Part shown: positions 6,258 to 8,140 of the stretch, in pieces
How the letters are laid out: every line of letters begins with the position of its first letter
How positions within the stretch are numbered: the stretch's first letter is position 1
DNA from: Candidatus Sungbacteria bacterium RIFCSPHIGHO2_02_FULL_52_23
GTDB taxonomy: Bacteria > Patescibacteriota > Minisyncoccia > Sungbacterales > HO2-52-23
Length of the DNA: 8,140 bases
Assembly: GCA_001820655.1 (NCBI GenBank)
Contig: MHQM01000041.1
Coordinates: forward strand, 1 to 8,140
Reading direction: 5' to 3'
Program-made: the position numbers and the translations under genes
Notes under the pieces: generated by a model
What the model was told of the DNA's origin: nothing
The model's database searches: none
What the model saw: the letters and a program-made list of their open reading frames with translations, nothing else

Positions 6258-7067
6258 ATGAAGCGTATGATCCGCATTTCTACCTATCTTTTTGTCTGCA
6301 TTGTGGCAGCTGGGGGCGCATTTCCGGCTTTTGCCCAAATCCAAACCCAGACCCCGCCGGCGGTGTGTGTGTTTGGGCAGGATCTTTTTTTAGGCGTACA
6401 AAGCCCCGAAGTGCTCTGCCTGCAGAAGTTTTTAAATATAAGCGGATTTACGGTCGCATCGGACGGCGCAGGCTCGCCGGGCCGCGAGACGGATTACTAC
6501 GGTCCCCGTACCATGCGAGCCGTGGCTCAATGGCAAAGCCTTATGGGAGTGGCGCCCACACATGGGTTTTTCGGGCCGCGCTCCCGCGCGGCATATCGGG
6601 CATTGGCCCCAAAAGCCGTGCAAGCTCAAACTCCTCCCTCTCCCCCCGTCTCAATTCCAAACGTTGCCGTATCCCCATCCCCAAGCATCGCTTCAGTCGT
6701 CCCCGATCGTATCGCTGATGGCGATACCATTGTGATCAATGGGAGCGGATTTGCCACAGATGAAGAGAATCTCATGCGCTATTCCATTGATCCTCCGGGT
6801 TTTACCGGACGCGGTGTGACCGCAGAGGGCGCCGGCAGGATGAGTATGTTGATAGATATCGGGATTCGCGAGAAGCTCCGTGACCAGATCGCAAGCGTGC
6901 CGGAAGCCGTGCAAAATGAATTAAAAATCCATTTTGCAAAAAGTATCAGCGCGCAGTATGGCATTACCGCGGCGGAAGGGATCGGCTATATCCCGATTGA
7001 TCTTACGGTGAGCAATAGCAACGGTATCAGCGCGCCGTTTACGATCTATGTAAACGTGATACCATGA
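6258..7067 (+). CDS. Exported peptidoglycan-binding protein with IPT/TIG-like domain
   Basis: From ATG 6258 the protein has 269 residues. The frame is open back to an ATG at 6195, but this start gives a proper signal peptide (KRMIR, hydrophobic core, AFA at 24-26 before Q27) and stands just after a consensus -10 element. ATG 6267 is also possible. Residues about 36-118 fit a peptidoglycan-binding (PG_binding_1) domain: EVLCLQKFLN (51-60), GAGSPGRETDYYGPRTMRAV (70-89), QWQSLMG. Cys37 and Cys54 lie within it. A Pro/Ser/Val-rich linker (119-142) follows. Residues 143-267 begin SIASVVPDRIADGDTIVINGSGF and end with a hydrophobic strand, like an IPT/TIG Ig-like fold, but contain a helical insert (about 203-236). 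It probably anchors to the cell wall and displays the Ig-like part. Its stop overlaps the next start by ATGA, so the two genes are probably co-translated. Confidence 0.85.
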   Translation: MKRMIRISTYLFVCIVAAGGAFPAFAQIQTQTPPAVCVFGQDLFLGVQSPEVLCLQKFLNISGFTVASDGAGSPGRETDYYGPRTMRAVAQWQSLMGVAPTHGFFGPRSRAAYRALAPKAVQAQTPPSPPVSIPNVAVSPSPSIASVVPDRIADGDTIVINGSGFATDEENLMRYSIDPPGFTGRGVTAEGAGRMSMLIDIGIREKLRDQIASVPEAVQNELKIHFAKSISAQYGITAAEGIGYIPIDLTVSNSNGISAPFTIYVNVIP

Positions 7068-7558
7068 ATTATATGATGCGCTTTTTTCTCGTATCGCTTG
7101 TGATCGTACTGCTTGCAATCGGCGCGGTGCGCCGCTCGGCATCGGCCCAGAGCTTGAGCGCGGAGCTTCCGTTCGGCGGTATACATCTTTTTGTCGTGCA
7201 ATGCACATGCGCTGCTGATTCCTTGCACTATATCTTGGACTTTACGACAAACAGAACATTGGCGCTTCTTTATGAGCCGAGCTCACGTCTTTATGAGAAT
7301 TACAACGTGTACGGAGCTCAATATCAGCTGGGAAGTTATATGCCGACGGGACAGCAGTGCATGATTACGACCGGCACCTCTTGCGTAGGTATTTACGCAG
7401 ACGGCATGTATGGCAATCAGCCGGGTACGGGGACGAGTTTTCGCGCAGGATTTCGCGCGCTTGCAGGAGCTTTTGCGCCGCTTTGGGGTAGCGACAACGC
7501 GCGCGGGCCATTCTTTACGATACGTCCGACTATCCTGCGGCGATCAGTGTCGAAGTAA
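7064..7558 (+). CDS. Small exported protein with Cys-Thr-Cys motif, unknown function
   Basis: This 164-residue protein has a signal peptide (RFF, hydrophobic LVSLVIVLLAIGAV, SASA before Q29). The mature part contains LPFGGIHLFVVQCTCAADSL (35-54) and two later cysteines (99, 107), giving two likely disulfide pairs with Cys47 and Cys49. Small proteins with a PFGG...CTC segment and two later cysteines recur, as I recall, in CPR genomes near peptidoglycan-binding proteins; I know no function. The start overlaps the previous stop (ATGA at 7064-7067). In-frame ATGs at 7073 and 7076 are alternatives that keep the signal peptide. Its last 15 bp overlap the 3' end of rsmA on the other strand. Confidence 0.8.
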   Translation: MNYMMRFFLVSLVIVLLAIGAVRRSASAQSLSAELPFGGIHLFVVQCTCAADSLHYILDFTTNRTLALLYEPSSRLYENYNVYGAQYQLGSYMPTGQQCMITTGTSCVGIYADGMYGNQPGTGTSFRAGFRALAGAFAPLWGSDNARGPFFTIRPTILRRSVSK

Positions 7559-8140
7559 GAGAACAAGCTCCACCCACTGCTTGAGCGATAGCTCCTCGGG
7601 TCGCGCGCGCGGATCAAGGCCGACGGCTGAAAGCACTCGTGCGATTACAGATTTGTCTCCGCCCGCGAGTGGTGCGAGCGAATTTGCAAGCGTCTTGCGT
7701 TTTTGGGAGAATCCTTTGCGCGCCGTCTCAAAAAAGACGGTTTTTTCAATCTTGTTTTTTCGGAAAAAGTCGCCGGAAATACCGGATATCTTGAGAATAG
7801 CCGAATCTACTTTGGGCTGGGGGAAAAAGCATGATGCAGGCACGACCGCGATGATTGCAGGCGTGCCGAATGCTTGCACCGAGAGCGCAAGCAGGCTTAA
7901 ATGCGGTGCCTCTGCCGCGACGCGCTCCGCGACTTCTTTTTGGATCGTCAGCACGATCGTTTTTGGCAGGTGTTCCTGCTCAAAAATCATGCGAAACAGA
8001 TGGCCGGTAAGATAGTATGGAATATTTGCCACAATTTTATTGTACGAGATCTCCCTATTGAAGTGAGACTTCAATAGGGAGAGTATGTCATCTTTTCGGA
8101 TTTCAACGTTGCCGATACGTTCTTTTCGAAGCGAGGCACG
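7544..8140 (-). CDS. rsmA: Partial RsmA (KsgA), 16S rRNA dimethyladenosine transferase, C-terminal 198 residues
   Basis: RsmA uses S-adenosylmethionine to dimethylate two adjacent adenosines near the 3' end of 16S rRNA during late small-subunit assembly. The fragment is open to the right edge, so the N-terminal AdoMet motif and start are missing; the family is about 270 residues. Visible hallmarks in order are the acidic DD before ILSLL, the catalytic-motif NIPYY (residues 39-43 of the fragment), LTIQKEVAERV, the FFPQPKVDSAIL segment, ARKGFSQKRKTLANSL, and the C-terminal helical part RARPEELSLKQWVEL. All agree with an intact enzyme, so it is cut by the window, not degraded. A TTG at 8074 is not the true start, because conserved sequence continues upstream. 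The gene ends in TGA at its expected C-terminus, which supports the standard bacterial code. It converges on the exported-protein genes. Confidence 0.93.
   Translation of the reverse strand, partial: RASLRKERIGNVEIRKDDILSLLKSHFNREISYNKIVANIPYYLTGHLFRMIFEQEHLPKTIVLTIQKEVAERVAAEAPHLSLLALSVQAFGTPAIIAVVPASCFFPQPKVDSAILKISGISGDFFRKNKIEKTVFFETARKGFSQKRKTLANSLAPLAGGDKSVIARVLSAVGLDPRARPEELSLKQWVELVLLLRH
7723..7746 (+). terminator. Rho-independent terminator for the plus-strand exported-protein genes, inside rsmA
   Basis: CCGTCT (7723-7728) and AGACGG (7735-7740) form a 6-bp GC-rich stem with a 6-nt loop, followed at once by TTTTTT (7741-7746). Read on the minus strand there is no U-tract after the stem, so it works in the plus direction only. 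It lies 164 nt beyond the stop of the 164-residue exported protein and within the coding sequence of rsmA. The plus-strand transcript would therefore overlap the rsmA mRNA in antisense for about 200 nt. Confidence 0.6.
8050..8082. repeat. Perfect hairpin with 15-bp arms inside rsmA
   Basis: Arms 8050-8064 and 8068-8082 are exact reverse complements with a 3-nt loop (GAG on the plus strand). The hairpin lies between the acidic DD and the NIPYY motif of RsmA and keeps the frame open (encoding LSLLKSHFNREI). There is no U-tract after it in either direction, so it is not a typical terminator. It could be a small palindromic element absorbed in a coding region, or an mRNA structure. Confidence 0.85.

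Noticed and set aside
7410..8015. Plus-strand open frame of 201 codons over the rsmA region
   Set aside because: The opposite strand encodes unmistakable RsmA motifs, and this frame also overlaps the end of the exported-protein gene. It is a shadow.

Overview
The window looks like a piece of a Candidate Phyla Radiation (Patescibacteria, probably Parcubacteria-like) genome. The pointers are a TrbL/VirB6-like membrane protein next to a membrane-anchored protein with thrombospondin type 3 calcium-binding motifs, a stand-alone GIY-YIG protein of 85 residues, a secreted peptidoglycan-binding protein with the GSPGRET motif common in that group, and a small exported protein with a Cys-Thr-Cys motif. 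TGA acts as a normal stop: the rsmA-like gene ends with TGA at its expected C-terminus. This argues against the lineages that recode TGA as glycine. The taxon is inferred from recalled family patterns, not from a search.

Layout. Positions 1-529 (minus) hold the N-terminal 176 residues of an unrecognised protein that runs off the left edge, with its own sigma70-like promoter at 588-615. Positions 631-6134 (minus) hold a tight four-gene operon read right to left: GIY-YIG nuclease-like protein, anchored thrombospondin type 3 protein, secreted cysteine-containing coiled-coil protein, and a VirB6/TrbL-like polytopic protein with a C-terminal putative-Ig (He_PIG-like) domain. The last three are separated by only 5 and 8 nt. 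They plausibly form envelope parts of a type IV secretion or conjugation-like machine. No ATPase, coupling protein or pilin is visible here.

Positions 6135-6257 are a divergent promoter region. To its right, on the plus strand, lie two exported-protein genes (6258-7067 and 7064-7558) overlapping by ATGA. They encode a peptidoglycan-binding plus IPT/TIG-like protein and a small four-cysteine protein. They converge on the C-terminal 198 residues of RsmA (KsgA), which runs off the right edge. The two 3' ends overlap by 15 bp, and a terminator for the plus-strand genes appears to lie inside rsmA.

The most striking structure is a perfect 21-bp inverted repeat (5863-5883 and 6135-6155) enclosing the GIY-YIG gene. 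One arm holds the Shine-Dalgarno sequence of the next operon gene. The other makes up nearly the whole predicted 5' leader of the operon transcript. This could be the ends of a minimal mobile cassette, an RNA switch, or both. A second perfect hairpin (15-bp arms) lies inside the rsmA coding sequence. No stretch longer than 300 bases lacks a gene.
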